Origin: Heterobilharzia americana
Lineage: Eukaryota; Platyhelminthes; Trematoda; Strigeidida; Schistosomatidae
Length of the DNA stretch: 64,000 nucleotides
Direction: 5' to 3'
Assembly: GCA_944470555.2 (NCBI GenBank)
Contig: OX104127.1
Location: 89,428,708-89,492,707 of the forward strand
Made by a program: the position numbers and the translations under genes
Notes under the pieces: generated by a model
The model's database searches: none
What the model was told of the DNA's origin: nothing
The model's input: the letters and a program-made list of their open reading frames with translations, nothing else
In this document: positions 1-12,681 of the stretch, piece by piece
Layout of the letters: each line of letters starts with the position of its first letter
Numbering within the stretch: position 1 is the first letter of the stretch

Positions 1-319
1 TTCAACAGAGAACAGAACCAGGAACCTTGGAGGAACTTATATTTCTATGAAGATTAGAGCCTGAATCAGTCAGTAACATTACCACTTGGTTGTTTCGACA
101 AAATATGAAGCCCAGTGCCCCTGAACTGATTAAAGCTATAATGGTCTACTAAAAAAAGGACTATATTATATTGCGTAGGGCTTTAAAAACCATCAGTAGG
201 TTGAGTGCTGTGCTTCAGGCTCAAATGAATAACACTGTAGTTAACAGACATTTAAATTCAAGCAAGCCAATAGCTACAGTAATTTTAACTGACACTAAGC
301 ATCCACCTCGCCTAGTTAA
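1..319. other. No recognisable feature
   Basis: AT-rich sequence with stops in all frames. I see no repeat family or gene. Confidence 0.4.
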
Positions 320-2990
320 TTAGTTCACTGGTTACTAGTTGGTCCTAAGCCCGGAAAAAGAGGGAAGGTTGGGCAAACGGCTAGCAACCCCACGCCCAGA
401 AAACCAATCTAATCGCCAAAGAAACTTCACAGCACAAAGAAGATATAAAAAATAAAAATAAACTTATTCCTTGCCGGAATCGGGGAGACGGAATGAAGCC
501 GGTTGGTGAAAGCCCTCGGGAAGCCAATTGGCCGATATGTCTTGTCTTCTCTCGATGAAAGCGAAAGTAAGGATGGGGACATGGAATGTCCGTACTATGT
601 ATGAACCTACCAAGGCTGCCCAGATTGACAAAGAAATGAGAAGATATAGCATAGAGGTGCTAGGAATCTGCTGGGAATCTGCAAATGGAGTCAAAGTGGA
701 CTCTCCAAACTGCCAACTGCAGAGGAGTCAATAATCGACTCCGATATTGTCACCCAGACAACAACCACGAGCATAGAACACTGAGTTTTCGAGTGGCTAT
801 CATAATATCCCCAAGAACATCGAAGGCTGTCATACAGTGGGAACCAATCTCCCCCAGCATCCGGATCATGATAGCCGGATTCAACTCAAAAGGAAGGAAA
901 GTCACAACCATACAAAGCTGCCCTATACACCCACAAATAATGTAGACCAAGAAAAGAAGGAGGAATTCTACAGACAACTGCAATCAGTACTGGACAAGAT
1001 CACCTCCCAGTTGGCGACATCAAAATTCTAATGGATAACATGAATGCCAAAACTGGAGCAGACAACATAGGAAGAGAACTTATGATGAGTGGAGAAGCGC
1101 TTACTGAAATGAACGAGAATGGAGAACTGTTCACAGACTTCTGCGCATTCAATGGTTTGGTGATTGGAGGCACTGTGAACAAACACAGGGATATTCACAA
1201 GGCGACATGGACTTCACCAGATACCAGACACACTAAAAATCAGATCGACTTCATTCCAATCTCAAGAGAGTGCAGACGCAGTCTGCCGGACACAAGATCA
1301 AGAAGGGGAGTAGATGTAGGTTCACACCCCCTCGCTATCTGGTGCAAGGGACCTTCCAAATCAAGTTGAAAGCCTCCGAAGAAGCTGGTGATGGTACAGT
1401 ACAGTTCAAGTTCACATCCGTCATCAGGACAAAATGGGAGACATTGAACATCATCCTCTAGGTGACTTGTGTGGAAGCAGACTGGAACTCTCTGAAGGCT
1501 ATATGGAAAGAAAACTGCGTAACCATATTAGGAAGAAGAGGAAACGAGAAAAGAAATAGATCTTGACGGACAAATGGAAGCCGATAGAGGATTGTGAAGT
1601 AGAAGATAAACTAGTGCAGTGCAGTGCAAGGATGAACAACGAAAAGGAGAACTGAACACAACCGATAAAACACTACACTGGACAAAGAAGTGGAGAGGAG
1701 TGCACGGAAAGACAAAAGACACTTCTGCGACACATTAGCAAGTGAAGCAGAATATGCTGCTGGTAGGAGAGACAGAGATCTGACAACACTATATCAAATA
1801 ACCAGGTTACTATTCGGGAAGAGATCAACGAGGACGAAACCAGTGGGAGATAGTGAAGGAAACTTAATTAACACCGAAAAGGAGAAACAAAGGAAACGAT
1901 GGGCTGACCACTTTAGAAAACTCCTGAATCGACCACCACCTGCAACTGGTCCAGAAATACCACCAGCAGCCCAATCACAGAACTACAAGTGAACACAAGC
2001 ATCCGACAAAAGCAGAAGTGAATTCCTGAAGCCATAAAGTTGCTGAAATCCAGGAAAGCAGCAGGACTAGATAGAATTCTGCAGTAGCACTAAAAACAGA
2101 TACAGATACAAAGGCTGACACGCTCGCACCACTATTGCAAAAGGTTTGGAAGGAGGGAAAGGTACCTGCGTATTGATTGGAAAAAGGGCTACCTTGTCAA
2201 ACTTCCAAAAAAGGGCAACCTGAGTCTTTGTAAGAACTGGCGAGGAATCTTGCTGCTGTCTACCCAAAGCAAAATATTAGCCAGATCATCCTGGAGAGAC
2301 TAAATGATGCGTGGATTCAAAATTATGATCAGAACAGGATGGCTGGATTCGGGAGGTACAAATCATGTGTGGATCAAATTGCATCGCTACACTACCCATT
2401 ACCGTAGAACAGATCATATAATGCCAGTCAACTCAACTTCTACTTTCAAAGTGCCTTCGATACCGTTGACCAAGAAGTAATTCGGAGACTGCTTCAACAC
2501 TACGGTTTTAGTACCACAAATCTTTATCAACCTCACTCAACAGCAGTTATATGTTGTATGATGGATTCACAATGGGAAGCTCAGTGACGCCTTTGCAATG
2601 AAAACAGGAAGGAGTAGGACAACGTTACCGCTTACTTTCACTGATGATCCTCTTGTTTGTGGTTGACTGAACTGGACTGGGTCAAAAAAACAACTGTGAG
2701 GAGCTATGAGAAGATGGGCATATGCTATTTGACGAATGGAAAGACCCTAAGAGATTTGGATTTCACCAACGATGATGATTTATGTCTAATGTCTTGTCAC
2801 ACAAGCTCGAAGATCTACAGGCGTCAACTAACAAGTTGACAGAAGAGATGAGGCGAGGCAGCTAATTAAGACAGGACTTCGTTCGGGTGAACATAGAGAA
2901 GACAGAGGTGATAAAGATACACAACCAACAACAATAACAAGCACCAATCAACATGAACAGGAGAAATCTGAAGGAAGTAGTCTCTTTCAT

Positions 2991-3914
2991 CTATCTACCT
3001 ACCTACCTACCTACCTACCTACCTACCTACCTACCCACCCACCTACCTACCTACCTACCTACCTACCTACCTACCTACCTACCTACCTACCTACACACCT
3101 ACCTACCTACCTACCTACCTACCTACCTACCTACCTACCTACCTACCTACCTACCTACCTACCTACCTACCTACCTACCTACCTACCTACCTACCTACCC
3201 ACCTACCTACCTACCTACCTACACACCTACCTACCTACCTACCTACCTACCTACCTACCTACCTACCTACCTACACACCTACCTACCTACCTACCTACCT
3301 ACCTACCTACCTACCTACCTACCTACCTACCTACCTACCTACCTACCTACCTACCTACCTACACACCTACCTACCTACCTACCTACCTACCTACCTGCCT
3401 GCCTACCTACCTACCTACCTACCTACCTACCTACCTACCTACCTACCTACCTACCTACCTACCTACCTACCTACCTACCCACCTACCTACCTACCTACCT
3501 ACCTACCTACCTACCTACCTACCTGCCTGCCTACCTACACGCCTACCTACCTACCCACCTACCTACCTACCTACCTACCTACCTACCTACCTACCTACCT
3601 ACCCACCTACCTACACACCTACCTACCTACCTACCTACCTGCCTACCTACCTACCTACCTACCTACCTACCTGCCTACCTACCTACCTACCTACCTACCT
3701 ACCTACCTACCTACCTACCTGCCTACCTACCTACCTACCTACCTACCTACCTACCTACCTACCTACCTACCTGCCTACCTACCTACCTACCTACCTACCT
3801 ACACACCTACCTACCTACCTACCTACCTACCTGCCTACCTACCTACCTACCTACCTACCTACCTACCTACCCACCTACCTACCTACTTACCTACCTACCT
3901 ATCTACCTACCTAC
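2991..3914 (+). repeat. (TACC)n microsatellite, about 920 bp
   Basis: About 230 tetranucleotide units with scattered variants (CACC, TGCC, CACA). Because 4 and 3 are coprime, all frames read the same Tyr-Leu-Pro-Thr cycle with no stop, producing a spurious open frame of 339 codons. It lies exactly where intact family A copies encode SFTYLG. Confidence 0.97.
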
Positions 3915-4044
3915 TGAGATAGGCAGGGAAGCATCGTTTCACCTGCAGGCGGTGCAACACATTGGGTGTTAAAGCAGTCAGGATGAGGAAGACAGCAAGA
4001 CATGGCTTCATTATTTTGTCTGGAATCAGTGTGGAGATCTACTC

Positions 4045-4078
4045 CACTCCACTCCACTCCACTGCACTGCACTGCACT
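4045..4078 (+). repeat. Short pentanucleotide (ACTCC/ACTGC) tract
   Basis: Tandem ACTCC then ACTGC units inside the 3' part of the RTE family A copy, at a site where the related copy at 52.99 kb has only a short ACTGCACTGC. Confidence 0.8.
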
Positions 4079-4615
4079 CAGCATAAAGCGTGAACAAGAT
4101 CCAGATTCCCAACACTAATTCAGTCAAATCAATGCTTCTGTGTGATGGTTCGGAGACTTGTCGCATCATGAAAAGCATTTCCAACAAACTGCAGACATTC
4201 ATCAACAGCTGCCACTCACACTCATTCAACACTGACACTGAAGATCAGATAGATAGATGTCTAGAAGGAGTGGGCAACTAGGAACTCTGGCAACGAAACA
4301 ACCAACAACCCATCACCCAACAAGTATGCAGAAGGCATTGGAGATGGATTGGGTTGGACATACACTGAGAGGACCATTTTGGGACATGACGCATCAGGCT
4401 AGGCGAGGCCCTCGAGTCGAGCCAGAATGGGAATCGATGAGTTGGGTGTCCGAGGTGAGGATGACATGGAGGAGATGGTGTGAGAAGGAAATGAAAGCTT
4501 GTGTGCATTGGTGGGGCTAGATTGTAAAGACTGCAGAGAATAGAGTGGAATGGAGATGACTTACTGAAGGCGTGTGTTCCACTGGAACTCGAAGGACAAA
4601 TAATAATAATAGTAA

Positions 4616-5799
4616 GTAATGTTTTCTCTGTAAACACCATGGAGATGAAATTCTGAGCAGGGTATTATCCACTAGGCTAGGGAGGCTATAAACAATTTAA
4701 TTAGCATAATTTACATTCAGGCAATATCTAGGCATCCGCATAGGAGCCCGTATGTCAATAAAGGTCGAACAACTCGATTCAATAAAACAACGGAGAATAA
4801 CAAGCATATCAATGAATAGTTATAACGCTAATTATTCAAATCAGAGAGATTTTAACACTAAATTATATTTCAGATATATGAATTTGCTGTTTTAAATCAA
4901 TCCTATCTGACTACCTTTCAGTTTTGGTTAGTCTAGTTGATTTCTACCTATTTCTGTAGATTTTTCTGCTAATATTCTTCTACGATATCAAATGAAGGAT
5001 TTCTGGTTATTTTTAAGAAGCCAATTATTGGAAGATATTAACTGTTCCACTGACCTTATTAGCGTCAAACTCACTCGGACATAGGAATCTTACAATAGAC
5101 TTGAAATCATCCCAATGATCATATTATTCACGTTTATACTAGCACACAGCCTAATTTTCCATCGATTTAATCAATCGAAATTGATTTCAATTATCCCATA
5201 AAACATGATTATTGAAAATTATCCAACAGTCTATGTGTGTCTATGAATACACAATATATGGATGCGAGAAAGTTGGAAAGGCTGAAATATATTGTGTGTA
5301 GGTGGATGATGATACCCACGTATATATCGGTAATAGGTGTACAGTAAAAATAAAGCAAAGTAGGCTAGAAAAAAATTTGTTGTAGGGAAAAATAGGCAAT
5401 TTATTCACTTATTTTTGAACCTTTCTACGGTGTATGCACAAAATCATGATGAAAAAAATCTATTTAGGCAAGGAGAAAGATGTTAGTTGACATTGGCTAA
5501 ATTCTTATTTTGCTTCATAATTTTTACCTGATTGGTTCAAATCAACTACTAATGAATCAATTGACACACACAAGAAATATATTTTGTGTTATATAATTGA
5601 TTTTTATAAATTCCTATTCATTTTATTTTATCAATAAATAGGCAGATATAAGCAAGCAATTGTGTTTGCTTTATAACATCTTTCAATTTCCATCCTTGAA
5701 ATATTTTCATTTATTTTCACTGATTATTCTTTCTTTGGAATTTTTGTTATTGAGAAAGTTTTTTTTCAATAAGATAACTCATATTTCGATTGAAGTAAA
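4616..5799 (+). promoter_or_regulatory. Upstream region and presumed 5' UTR of tropomyosin
   Basis: AT-rich sequence between the 3' tail of the upstream RTE copy and the tropomyosin start codon. I recognise no repeat and no ORF. The promoter for the long isoforms should lie here or in an upstream non-coding exon. A T-run followed by CAATAAG at about 5760-5773 could be a 3' splice site for a leader exon or trans-spliced leader, but nothing here proves it. Confidence 0.35.
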
Positions 5800-5861
5800 A
5801 TGGATGGAATTAAAAAGAAAATGATTGCCATGAAGTTGGAGAAGGAGAATGCTATGGAAAG
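5800..5861 (+). CDS. TPM2: Tropomyosin exon 1 (high-MW start, residues 1-20 plus)
   Basis: Encodes [20 protein letters not shown] and the first two bases of an Arg codon, then a GTAAGG donor. The Met-x-x-Ile-Lys-Lys-Lys-Met start with Lys/Glu-rich heptads is the classic N-terminus of muscle-type tropomyosin, which overlaps head-to-tail with the C-terminus of the next dimer. The start is set by this motif; the sequence before it is non-coding in all frames. The exon ends in phase 2 and joins exon 2 across a 534-nt intron. Confidence 0.95.
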
Positions 5862-8800
5862 GTAAGGTGTTTTTTTGTTTTTTAAATTTATGTTATACGA
5901 TACATTGCCTTATGAGAATTAGTTAAGTTTCTTTTAAGCTTTAATATTTGACAGTGGATGTTTCCTTTCTTATCAGATTAGGTAGTTTCATCAGAACTTA
6001 TATTTCTGTTTGAGACTTGTTACATTTTGAAAGGTTCTCACTAAAGCGATACCTTCTTGATGAAGCTGCTACTGAAGAATATGATTCCAGTGATGTTAAA
6101 ATTTGAGGAACTACACTTTCATCACCAGTTTAAGTACTTTAATATCCAGTCAACGTGTAAAATTGTAAGGATAGAGGAATTGTTAACTGCTTATCGTAAT
6201 GATTTAACAGGGAAAATAGTTCAGGTCATATAAAGGCCTGTAAGCAAACCACAAATCTGATGATTGCCAACTTGATGTGTAGTTGAGTGAAGTTAGAGGC
6301 GGGATGACAAGCTAAATATGATTCCCAATTCATCAGCTACCTAAATCAATTCAATTATTCTCTCTCTACCCTTTTTTTTAATTGTTCTCCTTCAGAGCTG
6401 TACAATATGAAGAGTTGCTTAAAAAGAAAGAAGAAGAACGTGAACGACGTGAAACTGAAATCGGCGAGTTGAATACAAAAATGAAACAAGCACAAATTGA
6501 TTGTGATGAAATACAAGAGACTTTACAAGAACAAATGAATAAACTTGAAGAGACTGATAAACGAGCGACAAATGTAAGTTGTTTTATTTTAGTCATAGAA
6601 AAGTATACTTTCTTTGTTTGATTCGAGTATTGTCTGTATTCATGGTATCACTTTCTTTAGATTAAGTGATATAACATCGTGGAGTTTTCTCCATCTTTTC
6701 ATCCAGGTTTGTAAAACGGTTAAAATATGTCAGATCTGGTTTAATTAGTTTAAAAACTTCAACTAAAACATAAAATATATTCGGCAAAGACTCATTCTCC
6801 TCGGTGAGATTATTTTGATTGTGTACATATAAGTGTATGTGTGCGTGCGCGCGCGCCGTTTTATCCAATAGTAATGAATTTTAATTTAATCAATGTCCAA
6901 TACAATGTCTTAACCGTTTGTTCTGTTGAAACGAATCAAAAAAGTCAACCCGGGTTGCTCAAACTTTTAACTTTAGTGTAGATTAAGAATTCATGTAAAC
7001 ATCTTCACTCCATCTAGTAAATCCATGCTTACCAACTGAGAAAAATGGTTTAGAGCACAGATAAAAACTAAAAACTTCCGTCAATTATACTTGTTAATAT
7101 TTTTAAAACATCCATGATTAAAAATGTGCTGCGTTAACATCGATCGAGTTATAATTTCCAATAACGTAATTTTTAGTGTTATAACTTAGTTGGTTGTAAT
7201 TATCAAGGAATCAAAAACAAGAGTTTCATCCCATTTAGGACTCGTTAGTTGGATGTACCAGGACCCCAGTGAGTGGTTTTGTTCCCACTGGGACTCGAAC
7301 CTCATAAAATAAACATTCAGACAATATCGCGGTATTCGCTTACGAACCAGCAGAGGTTGATCAATTCTACCCATCATAACAACGGAGAATTATAAGTATA
7401 TCAACTAAAAGTGATAATTTTTAGTGGTTTCGTAACTTCTCCAAATGACTTGAGATATGATTAGTTGTAGTCAGTAACCTTACAGTGTGGAAACATTCAA
7501 TGGATTTCTCGACTATCTGTAAACTAAAGTCTTCCTTTCTCATTTTTGATAAAGATTAATTTTTTTCTTCCTATACGTGTCCTATGTCATCTATTATGTG
7601 CACGAAGAAAAGACAAAATTTGATGAACCCGCTCAGTCCAAGAATTTCCCCATTGTTCTTTATGTAGTATACATTATAGGATTATTAGAAATCATGTCTG
7701 TATTGCAAGAATTCAGTGCGTACATACAGTCATCATTATAAGATGGTGATAAGTGCTTGTAGACAATGCTTAATATGATATTGAAAGTCTAACGAAACAA
7801 ATATACTATCCAAGGGGTAATAACTTAATCCGAGCATTTCTGACCAGTGACTTATGCAGCTGTAAGGGTTAGTATGGACATAGATGGATTTATCAACAGA
7901 ATCGGGAAGAAAAGTTTGGCTCCGGTAGGATTGGCATCAGAGGTTAACTACAACCCAAGTTGCTATTTCAAATTTATCAATCGGACTTATCTGTTTAACG
8001 CTTGGTCAACCAACTGGCTATATTCCTGTCAGTCAAATAATATTTAAAGTGTTGCAGACACATAGATTTCTCATACCCACCCACCTTAATGATGATCCCA
8101 TATCTTCCCGATCTGTCTTTTCCCCCTCTTCCATCATCTAATGGTTTTTCTACCTCCACCGTTGATACTGCAGCTCTCATTTCTTTACTATTCCTCTTGT
8201 TGAATTCAACTTTGGTGTGTTCATTTTGTTAACTAGCAGTGGAATCCACGACACGCGTTTCGTCGCATTTGGGAGTCGACAGCTGGATAGACCTGGATTC
8301 CAGTGAGTGATGTTGTTCCCACGGAGGCTGGAACTCCGTACCCATGGCTTCAAACGCCAAAGTATTATCCATCAGGTCACTGGGGCACGAGAGCCACCAT
8401 TCTTGAAACGAGTTGCAGTTGTTGTTTGATTTTCCGTTGCCATTCAGCACTGAACTGCTTGACCTCTGTTGGTAGATGGGCTCCTATGTGGATGCACCGA
8501 TACTGCCTGAATATTAATGACGTTGTATCTCCTGAGGCAGTATCAAGACATCTACATAAGAGGCCTTCTTCCAACAGAGGTCAAACGATTCGACTCTGTA
8601 TGACAACAGAAAATCATAAGTGTCATTTATCTCATGTATCTATAGGAAACTACTTCCCAAGTGCTCAGTTATTCAAGGAAATGTGTGTTGGGAACCTTCA
8701 GAAAATCAAGTAGAATTTCAAAAATTACAGTAATAATTAAAATGGCTTTATTATGAAAGGTATTTCGGAATACTGTACAGGTTATTCAGCACATTATACA

Positions 8801-9879
8801 GAATCAGTTGAACAGAAACAGTGTATATACATGCCTAATAAAATGAAGTAAGTAGAACTTATGTGAAAGATAAGAACATTTAGTTCATCTATAAATTCCT
8901 TGAAAATGCACATTCATCTTAGGTAAACAGTTACATTCACACTTAGATTCATAATACTATCGTAACAACAAGCTGTGTAATCTTTAATTAGTTTTGCTTT
9001 AAAAAACAAAATTTGATTAGTGAGTTCCTTTGTAACACTTTCTTCCTCGCACAGAATACGAGCTAAATCAAGTAGTATGCGCACAAAGTCTTATATACTT
9101 ACTGTCGATCTTGCCTAAAAGGCGACACGTTGAGAGATTTGAGTGAAGAGGATTCCCATCACCTAATGAAATAGCACCTGCTAGATGTTTACATAAGTTA
9201 AGATGTTTGTCGACAACAGTTTTAATCAGAAGGTTTTGAGGTAAACTATTCTAGTTCTGCTGCTGATCTTCTTAGTTATACCCAATGCAACATTGTCCTT
9301 TTTAGGAACCCACTAAAGAATAAAGGGGAAGAAGTGAAGCGGGGATTGGCAAGATTCAGACGTCTGTAAAACAAAATAGAAGCGGTTAATTTATACCAGA
9401 TTTTGTCAGCTCCCCACTTTAGTAAGTTAGGTGGAAGATTAGTTTGGAAATTAGTAAAATATGAGAAGTCCAGGAAGAAAAACAGCCACAGAAATATAAA
9501 GGTATCGACGAAGACTAAAGGAATAACCTAAATCAGTCAATGCTACATTGTTATTTCCGCATATTTTTGTGTTCTTTAGCAGTGCACCTATCAGTGCGAG
9601 ACTAACGCTGGGAACTGAGAACCTTGTGAACAGCCCATTATCATTAGATAAATTCGATAGAATTCAGCAGTCTACATTTCCCCACTTCTGTCAATTTGTG
9701 ATGTAAAGCAGCCATCATGACATGCGGCCATGATCATCCGTCCTAATTCCTGTATTATTTCCTTTTGAAGTGTAATTCAAGCGTTAACATGCCTCCCAAT
9801 CGTGGAGAGATGATTCATAGATTCTCTTTATTTGATGAAATAAACTAAAGGCACTTCATTAATGGAAGTTTTAACATTG

Positions 9880-9930
<51 letters not shown>

Positions 9931-9943
9931 TTACTATTACTAT

Positions 9944-9990
<47 letters not shown>

Positions 9991-11788
9991 TTAGGTTTCA
10001 GCCGATAATACAGTTTATGTGATCTAGCGAATTGATAATTTTCCAACAAAATAGCCATGGATATCTGCATGTAGCTTTTGGGAAAAGTTACTTTTCCGAC
10101 AGAAGAATATGAGGCAAATAATTTACAGATTCATGGTTATTTTGTTCGCATTACTTGTAGCTTAATCTTGATACAGATGGAATGTCATGCATTTGAAGCT
10201 GACTTTTTGCTTGGGAAATCGTTATAGCCGGTCCTACAGAGTGACTTACTGTCCTATATTTTGGAATGTAACATTCACCTACATAGAAATGGAGTATTAC
10301 GAATTAAATACAATTAGAAAATTATTCAATTAATAACTAATTGGTAGTAAAGGATTTTTGAATCTCGGTGAATGTTGCATTACTCTTGGTTTATTGTCAC
10401 TGGAACAATTTTCAGACCTAAATGACTACATAATTTAAAGTTTTTATTGCTTGTACATGGAGTTTATCAATTTCCATCTCATAAACTTGCGTAAATTTGA
10501 TTATTTTATTCACTAGTACGTTGTTATGCCGTCTTTATCTTGAGTCAAGATTAAATTTTGTGGATATTTCCTACTGTGTCAGTCTGTCTACTGTTCTCAG
10601 TGATATTTTCTAGAAAAGTGGATTTACACTGATTGGTCACTGGAGGGTAAGCAACTTGATGTTCTCTAGTCCTAAGTGCTGATTAGATTATATCGCCAAC
10701 ATGAATTTGGTTACTCTTCACTGGCCAGTCAGTATGCCTAATCTAGTCCTACAAAAGGCTAGTTGAGGCCAAATAGCTTGCTGGTAATATCTTTCACTGC
10801 ATAACTGGGTGACGCAGGTTTGAACCTCAAATGAGACGTCAGTCCCGTCAAGGTTGCAGATACGCCTTAGTGACGAGTACCAGCAGTCACGAAACTTAGG
10901 TCCAGAACTCCCTACCGACTACCTTCGTCGAAGAGAATTTAGTCAACGTTTTAGTTCATTACGAAGTGAATCACATTCAAAGCTATTCTGAACAATATCC
11001 GAATTTTGCAGTTCGAAAATAATGTCAGAATATCAGGAAGTAGAGCTGCAAAATATCTTTTTTCCAACACATCAGAATATGATCTGCTGTTTGTTCGATA
11101 TGAGATAGTTTAGTTCCAACAAAATGCTGATCAGTTTATGTAGGACAACAGTAACGGTGGTGTATTTTGTGTGAAAACTGAATAAAATCCTAATATCTCA
11201 ACGTAATTACAGTTTAAGTTGAATGAAAACGTCAGTATTGGCAGGGTTCGAACCGGAAGGCTCGGACTCACTAGTTGATTAATTGGGCCATGAAATTCGG
11301 CCAATGAACAAGTCTCTATTTGCTGACAGCTCTTCTCCTCCGTCATGTAAATAAGTAATACGTGGCTGTTTGTTTATCGACATCATACTGGCTACCCAAT
11401 CACCATACTCTAACTTCAGAATGACCTTGTCAAACCAATACTTTAACTGACAATCACTTCACTTACAATACTAATAGAGGATAGCGGCTAGAAGTGGAAT
11501 CCAGGACTAGTGTTTCATCCTGTTTGCGACTCGTCAGACGAATGTAGCGCATTTTAGTGGATGATGATATGTCCATCAAGACACAAACCAATGACCCATT
11601 GCTAGGAACATCAGCGAGTTATCCACCAGGCTACTGAGTCATTACAGCCGCTCCCCATGTGCCAATAATGGCTGATAACTTTGGTCCAATCAACGATGGG
11701 AAACTACCAACTATAAAATCACTTTAATTGTTTGCTTGGTACGATTTATGTGATAATCACACTTTTTCTCGTTTTCATTCTTATTTAA

Positions 11789-11836
<48 letters not shown>

Positions 11837-12649
11837 CCCATCCATACATGCATTTAGACTGAACAAGATATTTCTTAATTAACTCAGATTAGCGAATCAA
11901 AATAGAGAAACAGGACGGTTAAAGAAAGGTAGCTTAAGTCCGAGGTAAACCAAACATCAACTTTTATTCAGAAAAATGCAAAATTTTTCAAACTAAAGCG
12001 TCACTAATACACTAATCTATCAAGTTCTAAAATATCGAAGTTATAGAAAATAAAAATTTCTAATATGGATAATCTACATGTTTAAGCATCAAGCTTTCTT
12101 TTTTTAGAGGATTAAATATTTTTAAGGTAGTTTTCATCACAGACTGACATTAGTTGGGAAAACTTTGAAAGATTAGGGGCACTGGACAGCCGTTTCGTCC
12201 TAGTATATGACTCCTCAGCAATACACACCCACAGGTCTAACAGAGATCGAACTCAGGATCTTCAGGTTTCATGGCAGACATGCTAAGTGTTAAGTACTGC
12301 TAGGTTTTCGGTGGTTCCCCAACTTATGTCAGCCTGTGATGCCTACCTCCTTGATATTCATTGAGTTTAAAATGTAGCTCGATATCTAAATGAACCACAT
12401 TTACCGTGCAGATAACTCGCTAATTGTAGTGCTGACTGAAAGAAGTCAAAATTTGTTGGGTTATGAGGATTTCCTTTAAGTTGGAATCCCACCATTCAGT
12501 ACAAAGAAGATACAACTACCATAGTCATAACTTCTATTGCACAAGTAAGAGTGATTCTTGATGCATAGGATTTCAGTAAACATGTAAAGCTTGAAGACAT
12601 GACCAAAAGCAGTATAGATTGCGGCATATTATTATTATTATCATTATTA

Positions 12650-12681
<32 letters not shown>

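Larger units (their letters stand above)
320..4615 (+). mobile_element. RTE-clade non-LTR retrotransposon, family A, full-length but decayed
   Basis: In order: a GC-richer leader (320-527); an APE-type endonuclease starting near 573 with GTWNVRTMYEP, then NAKTG, NENGE, HKATW and NQIDF motifs around 1045-1255 in shifted frames; a linker with [17 protein letters not shown] (about 1890); reverse transcriptase fragments KSRKAAGLD (2050), LVKLPKKGNLS (2200) and SAFDTVDQE (2455); and the C-terminal domain from NLKEVVSF (2965) to the 3' end at about 4598, which ends in a short TAA-type tail. Many frameshifts and stops make it a pseudogene. The endonuclease SDH triad is lost. A (TACC)n expansion interrupts the C-terminal part. 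Confidence 0.85.

Noticed and set aside
2953..3972. Open frame of 339 codons with repeated Tyr-Leu-Pro-Thr
   Set aside because: It is a translation of the (TACC)n microsatellite within a dead retrotransposon; no codon selection is possible in such a repeat.
8303..8713. 136-codon open frame on the + strand
   Set aside because: It runs antisense through the Sm-alpha SINE and ends in unrelated intron sequence; no similarity to a known protein.
9828..10070. Ser-rich open frame on the - strand
   Set aside because: Produced by the (CTA)n tract; flanking sequence is not coding.
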